A stretch of DNA of 64,000 nucleotides from Chionoecetes opilio (GCA_016584305.1 JACEEZ010026202.1:22501-86500); one strand, 5' to 3'; shown: positions 33,601 to 44,109, counted from the first letter of the stretch. Program-made: numbers and translations. Notes: generated from the letters alone by a model not told the origin.

Positions 33601-36600
33601 ATAATTTGAAAACAGCATCATTCCTGAAAATCCTGTTACATTGCAAAATATTTGTTTCCTGTTTAAGAAATATATAAACTGGTTTTAAATATTTTTAAAA
33701 TTTCCCAATTTGACCGTTTGACCCAAACAATTCCTGAAAAACTACATATTGAAACGGGCTAAATAAGGAGCCTTTGGGAATGCACGGACCAACAGACATT
33801 TGGTGAATAATTTATTATATTATGAGAGTCAAATCATAATGGAAGCTTTTTCACTGTAAATTAAGAAAGATTACATTTTGAAACTTACGGGCAGGGGTTG
33901 GGTTTAAAACTTTTGATTGCCATGACACAAACTCGTAAGTAGGGAAGAAAGGGCACAAAAAATGTTTTTTGTGCGTAAGAAAACCACCAATGTAAAAAGG
34001 ACATAACTTAAAAGGGAAAGGGCTCGGAAGACAGAATAAATACCACAAGGGGTTTGAAAACCCCTGGGTAGGAGCTCGAAAACCCCTGTAATTGACACTT
34101 TAGGAGTGTATGGCTACAATACCTTTTACGAAGGTGGGTGAGGTTATTCCCGAACAGGGGATCACCCCCTTTATGGTTATCCTGGGCCTCTGGGGGGGGG
34201 AATATTGGGATATTTGGGGGATGTGTGGGAGATTCGCGACCAAAACAGGGGCATCCCTCGAATGCTGGCCAATACGTTGCCCTCAGCTGTCGGGGAGCCC
34301 GAGAAAAAAAATTTTAAAGGAATCTTCAAATGCAGCGAGACTTTACAGCGTGGTGTGCTGTGTACGTCAACAATGACACCACAACACCACCCCCGGGATA
34401 TTATAGCCCCAAAACCCTTTTATGATAACTAAAATTGATTAAAAAAAAGTTCCCCGATATATATTTTTAATATTTTGGGTTTGCCTAATGTGAATCATTG
34501 CAAGTACTATCATTTATGTTAATAGATATATAGGAGTCAATGATGCAAAACCACACATTTAAAAACGGCAAGCAGAAAGGGTCTATAGAATAGGTTAAAA
34601 AAAAAGAGGAATGGGAAAGGGGGGACGGGGAAAAATAAGGGTGAAGAAAGGACTAGTAAGAGAAAAATTCTCCAGGGTTTGGCCCCAGGTGCGTAGGGTT
34701 TTGTAGTTGTTGTTGTGATCGGTCCGACATAACGACAGTTTCCCACTCCACAGCAAACAGAAACCACTCGGGGACGGCTTGGCAGGACATGGGCCTCGGA
34801 AGATGGTGCCCCGGACACACCAAGGCAACCCCAGCGCCCACCCCCGCCGCCCACCCAGGGTGGGTTCTTCAGTTTTGTTTCTTTTGTCTTCTTGTTCTTC
34901 TCTTTCTTCTTCAAAGGCTTGACTTGTTTTCTTTTTCGTTCTTCTTTTTTCTTATCTTGTTTTTTTTTTTTTTGTTGCTTTGTCTTGTTTTTTTGGTTAT
35001 AGTTTTTGTTTTGTTCTGTCACTGCATTACGCGCGGCAGCCCCCCAAAACGCCAGGGCACCCCCACGGGCGGCTGGTTCATTCTCACCCATCTCCACGTC
35101 AACATATACCACAAGGAAAGGAAGGAATATGTGAAAAATTTAGTGGAAAAAATCTGAGATTAAAATGTTTTTTTTGTTTTGTTTTATTTTTAACCAAAGA
35201 TTGGACAGGGGAAGAAGGACTCCGAAAGAGCGAGGAACATTTTTTCGTGGATCTGAACCGCGGATAGGGAGGGGAAGGCGAGCGGAACGGAGTGGATTGT
35301 AAGAGTATAAAGTTTTGCAGCAGCGAAAAAAGGGTAAGATTACCTCCGTATAGCAGAGGGGTCATTGGATTTTATGTGGCCTCGTCCAAACCACGGTAGG
35401 ATAGTAGCAGTAAATAGAGGGGGGGGAGGGGGGGGAGTGGAACGGAGTGGATTGTAGGAGTAAAAAGTTTTGTCGCAGCATAAAAAGGGGAACAGAATAC
35501 CTCCGTTTAAAACGAAGGGGCATTGGAATTAATGTGGCCTCGTCCGAACCACGGAAGGATAGTGAGAGTAGCTGAAAAGGACAACGAAGAGACTTTCGAC
35601 TGAATTGAGCTCATAACACACAATCAACAAAATATAGTGATACAACTTGTGATTTGTGTTTGTTGATGTCTTGGGCCGCCTTAAATCTCACTCGTAGGGA
35701 GCTTAGGGTGGTCCCAAGCACCCGTAGCCTTGCGGTCTCGTAACCGGGGACAAAACGGGTTTGAGCATTAACTTTTTCTATGTAGTATGCTGTGTAAAAA
35801 TATTTAAAAGAATGGTAGTGTATATCTTTTCATAAATTTTTTTCCCTCTCTTCCCCTTTGCAGGCAGCACTCTGGTAAAGATAAGAAAAAGTTTGCAGGA
35901 AGAAATATGTTACTTTTCTGGGGGTTTTCATAATACACCTTTTCACTTTCAAACTAGAACAACAGAACTTCAAAATAAAACAAATGAATTTCAAAATATA
36001 ATAGATGAATTTTTTCTTTTAATATGAAATTCAATTTTTAATTTGAAGTTCAGTTATTTTAATTTGAATTTCAGTTTTTAATTTGAAGTTCAGTTATTTT
36101 AAATTTGAAGTTCAGTTATTTTAATTTGAAGTTCAGTTTATTTTAATTTAAACTTCAGTTGTTTTAATTTGAGATTCAGTTGATTTAATTTGAAGTTCAG
36201 TTGTTTTAATTTGAGAGTGAAAAGGTGTAGAAGGCATCATCGCATGTCACATCATCATTCATTATTGTCATTATCAGCCATCTCATTCCCGGTTAGGACG
36301 AGGGAGATGACAAGCATGAGGCATATTTTGCCATTAGGATGCTAATCCTCTGAGGATGTTAAGATTTAAGAGAGGAGAGAAAAAAAGAAACGCTGGCCTC
36401 ATTGTCATGCCTGTCCTGTTGATCTCACGGTGTCACATAACATGAATAAATGTGTTCCATCTCCCCCAAAACAAGCTTGGGACCTTGGGGGCATGCGGGA
36501 TATTTGGCTGGGGTACAAAATATGCGTTGCAACCACATAGTTATTGAGTTAGGGGTGGCGTAAAGATTCCCCATATCTAGGGAAAATTGATTGGATTTCT

Positions 36601-37400
36601 TCTAAGTCCGAAATGGGTGGACCTGACGATCCTCACAAACAGAATGACCGGAGTTATCGAGCCCCCCCCCACTAAGAAGCAAGGCAAAAAAAAATGTAGG
36701 TTACCGGGGGTGTCGAGGGCCCCCATAAGGTGAGGTTAGATTATCGGGTGATTATCGCTAAGAGGTTAGGTTAGATTATCGGGGTACCCCCCGTTGGAGG
36801 TTAGGTTTAATTTGCTTAGGTTAGATTACGAAGGAGGGTGGAGCCATCCCACTTGGAGGTTAGGTAAATTTCCCATTATCTAGGGAATTTTGACTCTTAC
36901 ATAACTCCAAAAATACGTGTTTCCGACGCAATATCTAGTCCCCACCCTAAAACCCCGCATTCCCACAGGTTCCCAAGCTTGTTTGGGGGAGGGGAGAGGG
37001 TATGGGCAAACGCTAGAAATTTAACCCCGGCGAGTTCTAAACACTGGTGTTACCTGTTTTTCTTTAGGCGAGCCTCTGTTGATGGCATATTTTTCCAGAC
37101 AGTTGGGGCAAAAGAGGGTATCCACCTGAAGGAATAAAACATTTTTTAAATCATTCAGCGAACCTTATTACCTTATATTATGATATAATGGATGATTGCA
37201 TGAATGGAGTGACAGCTGGACCCGCCCTCAATCTACGCCCTCCCGTCCCTTCCACTCCATTCCCTCCTTACCTCGTGAGACACACAGTTGCTGCATCTTA
37301 ATTTAAGGCAGTGACGGCAAAAATAGATGGCAGTGATGGATTTGAGGAGGCCGCAGGAGCACAGCAGGCGAATACGGTGGCCCTGGAAGAGGTGCGCCAT
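30488..37400 (-). CDS. DCTN4: Dynactin subunit 4 (p62) gene, multi-exon
   Basis: Encodes the p62 subunit of the pointed-end complex of dynactin, the cofactor that links cytoplasmic dynein to cargo and microtubules. Exons read so far, in order: 37272-37400, 37054-37125, 33261-33430, about 32745-32912, 32480-32544, 31890-32050 and 30488-30683. Recognition rests on family-typical sequence: YFCRHC...CVSHE then VDTLFCPNCLE, CANCFDCP-like and LSTQ...SIPTR, DKYSFPS, EVEGLPEDIF, LVKRSLRC...TEYNPSSIKFKL, and C-terminal NKVGVDLLVTPKP then LRYDYKH. Cysteine pairs in the first exons fit the zinc-binding RING-like N-terminus. The middle exons contain frame breaks and homopolymer-like substitutions; the first, second and last are clean. 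One or more exons between 31890 and 30683 were not resolved. The start is the ATG whose codon occupies 37400-37398. Confidence 0.85.
30684..31889. other. Noisy DCTN4 interior, unresolved exons
   Basis: It should contain the remaining DCTN4 exon(s), covering the 'KELVLA...AEYDE' part of the family. Minus-strand stretches at 31536-31760 and 31080-31260 look exon-like but are too homopolymer-damaged to place. Confidence 0.4.
31890..32050 (-). CDS. DCTN4: DCTN4 exon 6
   Basis: Acceptor TTTTTTCAG, donor GTAAGG. It reads LVKRSLR, TEYNP and SSIKFKLSPAGSIV across two frames. The family has [20 protein letters not shown] followed by PTSIKFKIQLVA at this point. The Cys-x-x-Cys is obscured by errors. 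Confidence 0.75.
32480..32544 (-). CDS. DCTN4: DCTN4 exon 5 (core readable part)
   Basis: After the acceptor TTTTTCAG the sequence encodes EATSEVEGLPEDIFTK in one frame, once an early indel is allowed, matching the P-x-x-A-x-x-E-V-E-x-L-P-E-D segment of the family. The exon probably extends to about 32440. Confidence 0.65.
32745..32912 (-). CDS. DCTN4: DCTN4 exon 4 (probable, frame-broken)
   Basis: Begins after the acceptor CTTTTACAG. It carries a GG(W)-type start, a region alternating FAQHE and HSMK in two frames, RKNHH, and SVDKYSFPS, the counterpart of the family's S-D-K-Y-G motif. The donor is not clear, so the 3' limit is approximate. Confidence 0.55.
33085..33170. repeat. TA-rich low-complexity tract in DCTN4 intron
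   Basis: Degenerate (TA)n with TTTATA interruptions between exons 3 and 4. Confidence 0.85.
33261..33430 (-). CDS. DCTN4: DCTN4 exon 3
   Basis: Between an acceptor ending ATGTAG and the donor GTAAAA. It reads ANCFYCP, LSTQAPSIPTR, TVARK and then, in shifted frames, YLAC and CRWTPRGVGLDQT. The family features (CANCFDCP, LSTRATSI, YYLACGFCRWTSRDVG) are present but spread over three frames, so at least two indels lie in this 170-bp exon. Confidence 0.75.
33431..35267. other. DCTN4 intron 2, unassigned part
   Basis: Noisy intronic DNA. Frames at 34110-34376 and 34537-35112 have no family features. The second lies on a T/C-rich tract at 34850-35000. Confidence 0.45.
35268..35572 (+). repeat. Two-copy tandem duplication, about 150-bp period
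   Basis: 35268-35417 and 35418-35572 share GGAACGGAGTGGATTGTA, AGTTTTG and ATACCTCCGT...GGGGCATTGGA...ATGTGGCCTCGTCC...CCACGG...GGATAGT. It lies inside DCTN4 intron 2. The second unit has more homopolymer drift. Confidence 0.85.
35970..36215 (+). repeat. 21-24-bp minisatellite (TTTGAAGTTCAGTTATTTTAA)
   Basis: About ten units of AATTTGAAGTTCAGTTATTTT with GAATTTCAG and GAGATTCAG variants, in DCTN4 intron 2. The inner word TTGAAGTTCA is close to self-complementary. Confidence 0.85.
36455..37020. mobile_element. Short foldback-family member with TTAGG words
   Basis: The left part (CTCCCCCAAAACAAGCTTGG, ATGCGGGATATTTGGCTGGGG, CATATCTAGGG) is the inverted counterpart of the right part (CATTATCTAGGG, CGTGTTTCCGACGCA, CCCCGCATTCCCACAGG, AAGCTTGTTTGGGGG). 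Between them lie GAGGTTAGGTTAGATTATCGG repeats (36730-36860). The sequence is related to the inner arms of the 13.4-16.3 kb element. It lies in DCTN4 intron 2, just 3' of exon 2. Confidence 0.75.
37054..37125 (-). CDS. DCTN4: DCTN4 exon 2
   Basis: 24 codons between the acceptor TTCCTTCAG and the donor GTAACA, in phase with exon 1. It encodes VDTLFCPNCLEKYAINRGSP and then KEKQ. The V-D-x-x-x-C-P-x-C-L-E pattern is diagnostic for the p62 family. Confidence 0.9.
37272..37400 (-). CDS. DCTN4: DCTN4 exon 1 (N-terminal zinc-binding segment)
   Basis: 43 codons from ATG (37400) to CTCACGAG, followed by the splice donor GTAAGG. The peptide starts MAHLFQGHRIRLLCSCG and ends CSNCVSHE. Cysteines sit at residues 14, 16, 28, 31, 36 and 39. 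The vertebrate family member breaks at the same CVSHE position. Confidence 0.9.
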
Positions 37401-37544
37401 GTTGACACTGACTCAGCCTGATCGCAAGCTTGATCTCACTAGAACCTCGAAATTTGAGATTGCTCGCCGCCTCGGTACTTTCTGTAAATGGTGCATAACG
37501 TGCATTCTTCATGATGCTGTGCTGAGCTGAACAAGGTTATTGCT
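37401..37544. other. DCTN4 5' flank, probable 5' UTR
   Basis: Immediately upstream of the ATG on the minus strand. No TATA box is apparent. It is bounded by a LINE fragment from 37545. Confidence 0.4.
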
Positions 37545-37875
37545 TATTGGTGCAGGAACGTCCTGGAAACCATCCACACTTGCTGCTGCAGTGTCCACGC
37601 TTCCACTCCCACAGTTCACCGTGTACCTAGTGCTACACTCTCATCTCCTCGCCCTGTCAGTCACCAGGGTCTTTTTTTTATCTCCAAAAGACCCTGAGGT
37701 GAGTGTCACCACCCTTGAGCTGCCCATCCTGCTGGTGGCCGCCACGTGGCGGCGGGGCGCCCAATGCACTCCTCACCAAAGGCAAGACGCTGTTATACGC
37801 CTCACCTGTGCCTTCCTGAAGTCGGGTCAGCTACCACGCCTCAGGCTCATAGGACATCACCAGCAGGGCTCATAG
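37545..37875 (+). mobile_element. Non-LTR retrotransposon C-terminal fragment
   Basis: Reads, across frame breaks, LLLQCPRFHSHR, LPILLVAA, NAVIRLTCAFLK and SGQLPRLRL. A C-x(n)-H-x(n) knuckle followed by a helical 'FL..TGQLPRL' end is common at the C-terminus of I/Jockey/RTE-like LINE proteins. Subfamily not determined. Confidence 0.6.
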
Positions 37876-37949
37876 GGTTCCTCAGGGAATCCTGGTAGCT
37901 CTAAACAACACCAAGAAGGAGATAAGTTATGACTTCTTTTTTCTTGATA

Positions 37950-38105
37950 TTACATAAATGGGCATGGTAAATTTATAGCGTTTGCCCATACTCTCCCCCT
38001 TCCCCCAAACAAACTTGAGGACCTTGGGAATGCGGGGTTTTTCGGGTGGGGAACAAATAATGCGTCGGAAGCGCCTATTTTTGAAGTTATTGTAAACGAA
38101 GGAGG
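37950..38105. mobile_element. Solo foldback arm fragment
   Basis: TTTGCCCATACTCTCCCCCT, AACTTGAGGACC, GGGAATGCGGGGTTTTTCGG and AATAATGCGTCGGAA match the arm between the minisatellite and CCTAA array of the 13.4-16.3 kb element. No second arm is adjacent. Confidence 0.7.
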
Positions 38106-38276
38106 GGGGGGGGGGGTAACCCCACCACCTTCAACTCCGTCACACAACTAATAGCGCGTTTTCGTGACGTTCACCGCCCTGGTTCAGTGATTCAACTTCA
38201 GTCCAGTCTATACCGTGCCAGGCTGGACTGATGCTCGCTAAAATACATCGAGACTGGCCCCGTCCCATTCGTCTTT

Positions 38277-38610
38277 CCTATTGGCTAGGGGATCGAGTGG
38301 GCGGTCCCCTCCCACTATTAGTGTTGTTGACGGTACATTCATTTCCCAAGATGTTGTTTCAGCAAATTGCGAATATGTAATTTTTCGTGAAATTACTTTT
38401 TTAGTCTTATGGTCGGTCATCATGGTGTTTCATGTCTTATCAGCAGCACGAGAAGCTCCTGGTCGTCTTCCCGCTGACTGTAGTGCGCATGCGCCAGTTC
38501 TCCCCACACTGGTCCAAGTCGGTCCTGCCACTAATCTATATAACATGGATCGCGGATCTGGGCTAGCTGTGGCCGAGATACTGAAGTCAGCCACCAGCCG
38601 CCATCTTGCC
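38277..38610. promoter_or_regulatory. Candidate housekeeping promoter upstream of DCTN4
   Basis: Contains an inverted CCAAT box (CTATTGG, near 38278-38284), an NRF1-type palindrome TGCGCATGCGCC at 38484-38495, and a YY1-type site GCCGCCATCTTG at 38597-38608. All three are typical of TATA-less housekeeping promoters. It lies 0.9-1.2 kb upstream of the DCTN4 start codon. It could equally serve a plus-strand transcript. A short frame starts at ATG 38547 on the plus strand but has no recognised product. Confidence 0.45.
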
Positions 38611-38689
38611 AACACCAAAACAAATACATGGGCCGGCCCAGGCAGTGGCTGGGTGTTGGCTGCTGGCATATGATAGCCTATATTACCAC

Positions 38690-38772
38690 CTACTACTACT
38701 ACTACTACTTTACCACCTACTACTACTATTACCACCTACAACTACTATTAACACCTACTACTACTACTAACT
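38690..38772 (+). repeat. (TAC)n trinucleotide repeat
   Basis: CTACTACTACTAC and ACCACCTACTACTACTA units in several blocks. Confidence 0.9.
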
Positions 38773-38814
38773 TCCAACCTAGTGCATCGTCGAACCTTCC
38801 AAGAAATTTTTTTA

Positions 38815-38945
38815 GGGTGATACACAGACAACGGTGTTGCGGGGCCCTCAGGTGTTGTGACAGGTGTTTCGGGGCCGTACAGGGGGGAGTGACAGGTGTT
38901 TTTGCGGGGCCGTACAGGGTGTAGGACAGGGTTTTTTTTGGAGGC
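38815..38945 (+). repeat. GACAGGTGTTT minisatellite, left part
   Basis: About four units of roughly 34 bp (GTGACAGGTGTTT, GCGGGGCCGTACAGG). The same array resumes at 41975, after the LINE. Confidence 0.8.
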
Positions 38946-41900
38946 CAAATAAATAATTGAATAAGGAGGCACGGGAAAACTATCCCAATTTGGGCGAGAG
39001 CCCCCCAAAATCCCTACCCTCACAGCCCCCAAATCCATCCTTTTTACCCGGGGGTGAATGCTCTAAGCCACTGGGTGTTTAATCTTAGGAAACATACAGG
39101 CCTCTACCCAAGAAAAATAAACAAAGTGCCTTTTTTCAGGACTTGTAGTAGTAGGGCCCCATGCTAATTGCCTTTAATAAACCCCCCTTTGAAGGAGAAG
39201 GAGACGCTGAAGTTAAAATCAAAAATTTACACCCCATTCCGAACAAAAATAAAAAAAAGAATCATGGGGGATTTTTAATTTTATTTTGGGGAATAACCGA
39301 ACCCTTCGTGGAAGTGTTTTCTCCCCCATACTAATATCAAGGGAAGTTAGTCCTTCACATAACCACATTGAACCTTTCATTAAAAGTTTCTTCCTCCCCA
39401 ATGGAGCAGAGCCTTCAGTGAGGTTAATAGAGAAACCCAAACAGTGGTAGCTAATATCCCCCCCAGGGGCCAAAAAATATTGTGTGGGTGATTTTAACTT
39501 TTCCTTTCTAATTGGCCAGAAGGCCAACTAAAGGAGGGACACTTGGGGACCAACCCGGGCAAAATTTTCTACTAAGCCTGGCTGATAAACTGTTCCTCAC
39601 ACAGCAGAAAACCCCCAAACCGACACAATAACATTTTAGATCTTTTTTTCAAAAAAAAACCTGTGCAGTCCCAGCTACTCAGTTAAGAAAACGTGTTCTC
39701 AGAACAGTCATCACTGTGCAAAAAACCTACAAAAAGGAAAATTTTTTAATAACCTACCCCCAGCAAAACAAACCCCCTTTAAAGACTATGTTTTTTCAGT
39801 AGTAAAATGACGGGGAAAGATCCAATCACATTTTGGGACAATAAATGGGATGAATCATGGCAAATGATGCGCAGGGGCAATGGCAACATCTTCCTTGAGA
39901 CATTGCGCAAGGGGGTTAGAGTCACGTGTACCAAAAATCAAACGACGCACAACAAACACATCCCCCCAGAGACAGAAGAGTCCTAAAAGAAAGAACATCC
40001 CTTAAAAAAAAGACCCCGCAATACACAGACCGGGAAACACACTCAAAAAGGACAAAAAACTGGAAAAACCCATCGAAATCTTTTAAAAGAACCCTACAAA
40101 TTGCAAAAGGAAAAAGGAAAAAAACCCGAGCTGTGATAAAATAAAACAGAATCCCGGGTATTTTCAGCTACTGCAAAAAAATTTTGCAAGACATACACCC
40201 CAAATTTGGGCCGCTGAAGATGGCGGATGGGAAGGTTATTTTCAGCCCCTGCAAAAATTTTTTGGGCCCTTTTCGAAACAGTACAAAACTTCGCAACCCC
40301 CGATCCACACCAGGGGAGGGACCTCATTCACCAAGAAAGCACCACCCCCCAGCCTCAGGGAAAAGTAATTTCAATGGGGGACATCATTTGGGCAAAAAGA
40401 GAGCTGGGGCCAAACTCACGCTGGCCCTATGGGTCCCCAGAAATTTGTTCCACAAATGTTGTGACGCTTGGCCCCCCAAATATACCCCTCTGGAGAAAAT
40501 ACGACAGGGTTTTGGTTTCCCAAAATTCAAACGGGCCATTATCTCTCCATCTTCAAAGGTGGAGAAAAACACAGAGAAAGAATTACAACCTTTTGCCCTA
40601 ACCTCACCTTTTTAAAAGATTTTTGAAAAGTTGGAGGAAATAACCCAAGGGGTACAGGAAGATCATCAATATTAAACAGCCATCACATAGTTTTAGAAAG
40701 GTCGCTCCTGCCCTAGCCCCGACCCACTATGGGGGGATCACGAAACCTGGCCGGGGGAAAAACGCCGACGTAATCTTCCTAATTTTTGCCAAGGCATTCG
40801 ACAAAGGGGGGATCACAACATCCTCCTTCACAAATAAAGCCCTTGGCATAAGGAAACTAGGGACGTGGCTTCACATTTCCATAGAAGGACTCAGCGAGTG
40901 GTCGTGGGAGGACAGCACTGGGCAAAAAACTCCGTGATCACGGGTACCCACAAGGGTCATGCTGGGCCCACTCCCTTCCTCGTACACTTGGGGGGAATTT
41001 GGGCAACACTTAATACTCCTTTCTTTTCCCCTTTGCTGATGAACCACCATCAGCAAAGCTGAAAGTATCCAGTGAGCCCAACATCTCCAAGGCCTAAACC
41101 ACAGTGTTTGCCGGGCTAAGGGAAAAATTTTGTTTTTTAAACAGCAAAAATTTGAGATAGGGAATGTGGCCCAAACGAGATAAAAGAGACCACCAACCGA
41201 TGACAAAAAAGGCCAGACATCTTCCCCAGCCTCACAAAAGTGCCTGGGGGGCACCGAGTGGGGCGGCCCTTTCAAGCACCAATCAGCGTCACGGTGAAGA
41301 AACCCGGGGAGAGGGCGGGTGGGTTTTGAGAATTCACCCCCGGGGAACCAGGGGTCATTTTGATACTCTAAAAGTCCAACCACCCACCCCTAGACTTTTG
41401 CACCCAAAACTATGGTCCACCCCAAAGGGTGCAAAAAAAAGGGCCGGGAGGCCGTCCAAAGGAAATTTCCCCCAGACGGATTTGGGGCAGAAAGGCTCAA
41501 CACGGGGAGCGCCTTCGGGGGCTGGGCCGTACCCCACAGAGAAGAAGGGATAGGTCCCGAGCCATTTATATTGGAAGATATTAAAAAAATGGTACCCGAC
41601 CCCAAAAAACCTGTGTGGTGAAGTGTCCCATCCAGCGACCGCAAGGACGTAGGTGTATAGAAGCCCCGCCATCACACGCTTCCAGCAAACCCAAACTCTT
41701 TTGGCTGCCCGTCGATCATGCGGACCAAAAACATTTAAGTTCTACCAAGGGAAGAGAGGCTCAGTGGGGGCGTTGGACAAAATTTAAAGGCCGCTCTAGA
41801 CAGGTTTCCCCAAACCCTTTCCAGATAGCCCCCATGCCTGGTACACGCCCGCTGTTTTGAGCCCCCAACCAATCGTAGATCAAGGGACCTTCTCCAGGGA

Positions 41901-41970
41901 CACCAGACTAAAAGCAGCGGTGGCCCCCCGACTTGAGGGATGACCCCTTTAAAATTGAAAAAATAAACAA
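38946..41970 (+). mobile_element. Decayed non-LTR (LINE) retrotransposon
   Basis: Plus-strand fragments of a CR1/Jockey-like reverse transcriptase, in order: a finger-region segment near 40440-40620 (LWRK, KRAIISP-like, RKNY-P-A-LTSP); RKGRSC near 40695-40715; FAKAFDK near 40784-40806, where the RT block with the first catalytic Asp should lie; a GIRKLGTWLH / RRTQRVVVGGQHWAKNSV segment (40848-40945); the PTRVMLGP / VPQGSVLGP-type block (40950-40975); FADE in place of F-A-D-D at about 41030; and a C-terminal ALDRF...P block near 41790-41880. Many frame breaks; not active. No endonuclease domain recognised in 38946-39900. It is inserted in a minisatellite. Confidence 0.75.
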
Positions 41971-41974
41971 GTAA

Positions 41975-42255
41975 AAAATAGGCCCTACAGGGTTAAGTGA
42001 CAGGTTTGCGGGCCGTAAGGGGTGTAGTGACAGGTGGTTGCGGGCCGTAAGGTGTGTATGCAGGTGTGTTTCGAGGCCCTACAGTGTCTTGCGAGGCCGA
42101 CAGGTGTTTCGATGCCCTACAGGTGTTTGGGATTTAAGGTGCCCTTGCGAGGCCGTAAAGGTGTGTAGGACGGGGTGTTCGAGGGCCCACAGGTGGTAGT
42201 GGGCAGGTTTTTTGCGAGGGCCCTACAGGTGTGTAGTGACCGGTGTGGTTATGTG
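41975..42255 (+). repeat. GACAGGTGTTT minisatellite, right part
   Basis: Seven or eight degenerate units of GTGACAGGTGTGT...GCGAGGCCCTACAG, continuing the array at 38815-38945. Confidence 0.8.
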
Positions 42256-42754
42256 GTAAACGAGAGAGGTAAGATGCAGTGTTTTGCCCCCGGTGTGTGT
42301 GTGTTGACCAAAAAGCGAACGCGCAGTTTTCGTTTTTCTATAACGGCCAAACCCCCCTACCCCCGCGGGCCAGGGGACGGGGCGGGCCACAGGGTTCATA
42401 GAAGCACTCTCGGGGGTTACGGAAGTTTAAAAAGAATCAAAAACCTTTTTCCTAACAAAAAACTTTTTTTTAATTAGGTTATTTAATTGAAAGTAGTTAG
42501 TTTTGTACACTGATTTTGAGTATTTTCGTACATCCCGGTGTCGTTTCGTAAAATCTAGTAGTCAAGTTCAACTCTGAGCTGAGTGTACGAAACGATATGG
42601 GTTTTATAAAGACATGAAACAATTTTGGTAATAATGGACAGGTTTTTGCGGCGTTTAAAGACACAAAATATTTTTTTTGGCCTACATAGGTCTTGTTTCA
42701 ATGGGAAAGTTTTATTTTGGCCAACCCCCCCCCCCCCCCCAAAAAAAAAAAATT
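42256..42754. other. Unassigned noisy sequence
   Basis: No gene seen. It contains C14 and A11 homopolymers near 42730-42755. Confidence 0.4.
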
Positions 42755-43205
42755 AAAATGAACCTCCTAACCTTTTAGGTTTTAAAGAAACCCAACCAAA
42801 CCCTTTGGTTTTAAGAAACCTAACCTAATTTTAAGGTTTTAATGAAACCTAACCTAACCTTTTAGGTTTTAATGAAACCAACCCAACCTTATAGGGTTTT
42901 TAAAGAAAACCCCAACCAACCTTAAAGGTTTTAAAGAAACCTAACCTAAACCTTTTTAAGGGGGGGGGGGGGTTGTTGAAACCCAACCAAAAACCCTTTT
43001 AGTTTTTTAATGAAACCTAACCCCCAAACCCAAGGTTGTAATGAAACCCACCTAACCTTAAGGTTTTAATGAAACCTAAACCAACCTTTTAGGTTTAATG
43101 AAACCTAACCTAACCTTATGGTTTTTAATGAAACCTACCTAAACCCCTTTGGTTTAATGAAACCAAAACCCAACTTTTGGTTTTTAAAGAAACCTAACCT
43201 AACTT
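42755..43205 (+). repeat. 30-bp minisatellite built on telomere-type words
   Basis: About 14-15 units of AATGAAACCTAACCTAACCT followed by TTTAGGTTTT. Each unit holds two or three CCTAA words and one TTAGG word facing the other way, so each can fold on itself. Unit length varies through homopolymer drift. Confidence 0.85.
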
Positions 43206-44109
43206 TAACCAAAATTACTTTTTTTTTTTTTTTTTTTTTCCGCAAAAAAAGCTATCTCCATTGAACAACACCCTTATTAGGGAAACGTATGATCATTTGT
43301 TCATAAAACCCCACTCGTCTGCTTCCGTTTCCCCACAATTTTTAACAAGTTAAAAAAATATATTAACATATATACTACCTATATAAAAAAAAATATACCA
43401 TATCCACCTTTTTTTTTTTTTAAATAGTGGGGATGACGGGGTGGGTAATGGATTTTAAAAGTGGATGGGGGGGTGGGGAGGGGGTGGTTGTGGGGTCTGG
43501 GGGGTGGGGTGGGTGGGGGGGGGGGGTTTGGTTTTTTGGGGGGTTTCTTTTTTTTTGTTTTTCTGTTTGTTGGTGTTACCCCAATGGAAAGTTTTCCACT
43601 TCCAGGTCCTGGTCTTTTTTTAAGATTGACACAGCTTGGGACGGGGGTAAAAAACCAACACAACGGGCCCCAAAAACAAGGCTTTGTTTTTTTTTTTTCA
43701 AGATCGGAAGTTGGAAGGTACCGGCTTCCCCGGGTATTTTATAAATCATGGGTTGTGTGGGTTGGCTGGGTGGGGGGTGGGGTGGGGGCCTGGGTGGGGC
43801 CCGGGTGCCCTAGGGCCAGACCGGGCAGACGGCCGCGAAAACCGCGCAACGGCCGGGGGGCCTTGGGGAAGAGGGGGAAGTTGAAGGAAACACTTGCTCT
43901 TGTGTGGCCCCCTCTTATAAGCGTGTTTATTTGAAGGGGGCCAAAATGGGCGGGGTTAGCTGCCAACCCCAAAAGGGGAAAAAAATTAAAGGTTTGAGAA
44001 ATTAGGAAAACTGGCTTTTTAAAGCTCTTAACAGGGTTTCTTAAAAACTCGAACGAACCCACCCAAAATTTTAAATTAAGTTTAGAAAAATATTCCATAA
44101 AAAATCGTT
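43206..44109. other. Unassigned, G/T-rich noisy sequence
   Basis: Long T and G homopolymers and a GGTGGGG tract at 43436-43530. Glycine/tryptophan frames on both strands are composition artefacts. No exon recognised. Confidence 0.45.

Noticed and set aside
34537..35112. 191-residue minus-strand frame
   Set aside because: Mostly lysine from a T-rich tract in DCTN4 intron 2.
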